From: CAZQIC01 sp964593555
Lineage (GTDB): Bacteria; Bacteroidota; Bacteroidia; JAFLBG01
Assembly: GCA_964593555.1 (NCBI GenBank)
Contig: CAZQIC010000008.1
Span: 1 to 64,000 of the forward strand
Reading direction: 5' to 3'
Length of the DNA stretch: 64,000 bases
The notes under the pieces are model-generated. The model ran no database searches. It was not told the DNA's origin and saw only the letters and a list, made by a program, of their open reading frames with translations. The position numbers and the translations under genes were made by a program. Position 1 is the first letter of the stretch, and every line of letters begins with the position of its first letter. This document shows positions 61,944 through 64,000 of this stretch, one piece after another.

Positions 61944-64000
61944 CTACTTCCCTGTAATGATCACTCTTTTTGTCCACACATTGTCAGCTGTTTTTACAGA
62001 TACAAAATAAGTGCCGGGCGATTTATCCTTCAAACTTATTTCTTCTGAAAGATATTTTGCTTCCTTACCTTCTGAGAAAATTTCCTCGCCCAAAATAGTT
62101 GAAATAGAAATGGTGTATAAATCATTTGTGTTTCCATCCAGCTGAATATTGATAATGCCATTAGAAGGGTTAGGATACACAACAAGATTATTGGATGTAA
62201 TTTTTTCAGAAACAATACCAGCAGTTGAAGAGTTAATTATTTTCACTTTAAGATCGTCAAAATAAAATCCGTCATATTGCCTATACAAATCTGAAACAAG
62301 ATGAAATCGCAGATAAATACTCTGCCCGAGGTAAGGCGAAAGATCAATGCTTTCTTTTACCCATTCCTTCTGGAACCCATCATAAACGGGCTGCAAATAA
62401 TCCTGGTACGAATTCCCATCATGTGTGTATCTGCCACACAAAGGAGTGAAAGAAAATCCGTTTGTAGAAACCTGAACTTCCGCATAATCCCAGTTTTTTT
62501 CAATTTCCCAACGCAGATAATATTCTAGATGGGCAGCAACTGCCGTTGTTAAATCAATAGTTGAAACGGTAATGATATTGGATACATCAAATGAAAAATA
62601 TTTTCCAACGCGACTATCAGTTATACTTGTTCCGGGTGAAACAGCATGGAGGGATGTAGTATCCCAGGATTGAGAATTCCATTTTAAAATATCATTGCAT
62701 GCATCAGAAAAAATTGTAATCGGTGTGCCATAAATACAATTGATGGTATCGTTTAAAACATAATATCCATTATCAATATTCAAAACATATTGCAAATTGG
62801 CTCCCGGCACAATGCCTCCCACCATAGTATAACTGATTGAATCTATAGCCGACTGCAATAAATTCATACCTGAATATATTTTCGCACTCCCAACCGACTG
62901 AAAATTTGTACCAATAGGGACAATAGATACTGTAAAAGTACCGGGTTGTAAACCAAGCCGCTGAATATTATATTTAATAAATCCGGTTTGCTGTATGAAA
63001 GGTCCGTTAACAACTTCAACCTCGCCATAAGCTGTAGCCAGACGCGCAAACTTAATATTTTGATCCATCGTATTTTCTGCAATTGGAATAATGTTGCTTT
63101 GCAATGGCCAAAATCCATCATCAACGGATCCCGCTTCAGGTGTTAATGCATAAATTTTGGGTTTAGATGCCGCTCCATACATCCAGTCATCACTCACACC
63201 ATTGGTGGAATAGCCAACTGTTTCAGGGCCGTTGCCATAAGTAAATCCATCGCACTTTGTTAAACGTAAACAATACTCATCCAAAAGCGTTGAGTCTGCT
63301 GCAGAAGTAGTTGGCAGAGTACCTGATGGCTGAATAAGCACATTGCTGAATGTATGGTTATTAAGACACAGTTGGAAAGTATGTGCATTACAAAAATCAC
63401 GGATCATTTGAGTTTCCGGTTCGGAGAAAGCGGAAGTTCCCCTATACACATCTGTGGACGTAAGCGGTGAAGAACCAATATTGTCGTACGCCCAGTTATA
63501 TCCATAGTTCCTGTTAAGATCAACTCCAAATGTGCCATCGCCATTATCTCTTCTGTTCTTTCTCCACATTCCACCTCCTGTTGGGTCAGTAGTGTGATTG
63601 TACACATAACCATCGGGGTTCACACAGGGAACAAAATACAACTCAAGATTATCTACAAGATATTTTATATCAGCATTTGAATTATAATTCTCAAGCAGGT
63701 ACCACATATAATAGATGAGCTGTGAAAGTGATTCGGGCTCACGCGCATGGTGCAGTGCAGTATACAAAACCTGCGGTTCGGATTCAGACACATTGGGATT
63801 ATCAGAAATTTTTAAATAGTACAACTGCCGCCCTTCATAAGTATGGCCGGTATCAATTGTTTGTCGCACCGAAATAAGATTTGGAAACCGCGCAGTCATG
63901 CTGTCTAATACATCCAGCATTTCCTGGAAAGTATAAAAGCCTCCCATAGTTCCCAATGTAAAATTAGCGGGGGTAGGATAATACTTGCAATTTTTACAAC
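61944..64000 (-). CDS. M14 zinc carboxypeptidase with type A T9SS sorting domain (5' end outside window)
   Basis: At least 685 codons. The frame is open to the window edge (upstream residues read ...YYPTPANFTLG), so the N-terminus is missing. Peptidase M14 motifs: zinc ligands in ALHHAREPESLSQLIYYMWY (HxxE), PCVNPDGYVYN, the Arg/Asn site DLNRNYGYNW, a third His in LNNHTFSN and the catalytic Glu in ALTPEAGS. Then come beta domains, including a jelly-roll-like block (WEIEKNWDYAEVQVSTNGFS, GQSIYLRFHLVSD), and a type A sorting tail (VVYPNPSNGIINIQL, GTYFVSVKTAD). It is a secreted peptidase cutting C-terminal residues. Specificity cannot be read. Downstream is a strong hairpin terminator. Confidence 0.93.
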   Translation of the reverse strand, partial: CKNCKYYPTPANFTLGTMGGFYTFQEMLDVLDSMTARFPNLISVRQTIDTGHTYEGRQLYYLKISDNPNVSESEPQVLYTALHHAREPESLSQLIYYMWYLLENYNSNADIKYLVDNLELYFVPCVNPDGYVYNHTTDPTGGGMWRKNRRDNGDGTFGVDLNRNYGYNWAYDNIGSSPLTSTDVYRGTSAFSEPETQMIRDFCNAHTFQLCLNNHTFSNVLIQPSGTLPTTSAADSTLLDEYCLRLTKCDGFTYGNGPETVGYSTNGVSDDWMYGAASKPKIYALTPEAGSVDDGFWPLQSNIIPIAENTMDQNIKFARLATAYGEVEVVNGPFIQQTGFIKYNIQRLGLQPGTFTVSIVPIGTNFQSVGSAKIYSGMNLLQSAIDSISYTMVGGIVPGANLQYVLNIDNGYYVLNDTINCIYGTPITIFSDACNDILKWNSQSWDTTSLHAVSPGTSITDSRVGKYFSFDVSNIITVSTIDLTTAVAAHLEYYLRWEIEKNWDYAEVQVSTNGFSFTPLCGRYTHDGNSYQDYLQPVYDGFQKEWVKESIDLSPYLGQSIYLRFHLVSDLYRQYDGFYFDDLKVKIINSSTAGIVSEKITSNNLVVYPNPSNGIINIQLDGNTNDLYTISISTILGEEIFSEGKEAKYLSEEISLKDKSPGTYFVSVKTADNVWTKRVIITGK

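Overview
The window comes from a Bacteroidota chromosome, most like the Sphingobacteriales/Chitinophagales-type environmental lineages. The evidence is: many secreted proteins ending in type IX secretion (T9SS) sorting domains of both type A and type B (CHU_C); PKD, SprB and SBBP repeat proteins; GldK/GldM/GldN homologues; a PorT-type outer-membrane barrel; few good Shine-Dalgarno sites; TAnnTTTG-like -7 elements; and AT-rich intergenic DNA. It is ordinary chromosome: one tRNA (Cys), housekeeping genes (yifB, sucA, sucB, nadB, a nifU-type gene), and no phage, CRISPR array or transposase.

Layout. 1-6.4 kb: a 2054-aa PKD/SprB adhesin-like T9SS cargo with a glycine-rich insert. 6.5-9.7 kb: yifB (comM), a two-gene membrane/hypothetical pair, and a decayed, internally deleted second yifB copy. 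9.8-11 kb: a small secreted protein and a short peptide whose leader resembles pinensin-type lanthipeptide precursors. 11.3-17.5 kb: three T9SS cargos and a cytosolic helical-repeat protein. 17.5-23.9 kb: a YfiR plus TonB-receptor operon, divergent from a HAMP-SpoIIE phosphatase, a lipoprotein derived from the periplasmic P1 domain of SecD, and an outer-membrane barrel. 23.9-25.6 kb: an ArsC-like protein, an EamA transporter and a small conserved-looking protein. 25.6-30.1 kb: the 2-oxoglutarate dehydrogenase genes sucA and sucB, split by a four-helix-bundle (23S-intervening-sequence-type) gene inside a 22-bp inverted repeat.

30.2-37.2 kb is the most unusual block. It carries an ECF sigma factor, a single-span probable anti-sigma protein, a stand-alone GldM C-terminal-domain protein, a GldK-like protein and a full GldN, followed by a vWA lipoprotein with a sorting tail. 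It looks like a sigma-controlled accessory set of T9SS periplasmic/ring parts without GldL or the GldM membrane anchor.

37-41.4 kb: a membrane O-mannosyltransferase-like/TPR protein behind the nifU-type gene, divergent from nadB. 41.6-46.2 kb: one giant SBBP/SprB T9SS cargo split by a frameshift. 46.8-48.4 kb: tRNA-Cys with a terminator, a chimeric scar joining a broken sigma-factor gene to the tail of a lipoprotein gene, a 55-aa coiled-coil gene, and an XRE regulator behind a striking double-dyad operator. 48.4-51.2 kb: an operon of two probable papain-fold proteins and a vWA lipoprotein. 51.3-54.2 kb: a TPR sensor kinase and LytTR regulator. 54.2-61.6 kb: a 1787-aa alpha-2-macroglobulin-like protein with an intact CxEQ thioester motif and an SBBP T9SS cargo. 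61.9-64 kb: a zinc carboxypeptidase with a sorting tail, cut by the window edge.

The overall theme is cell-surface biology. At least nine genes encode T9SS cargo or T9SS-like machinery, served by several sensory modules. All functions are read from sequence motifs alone. No database search was possible.
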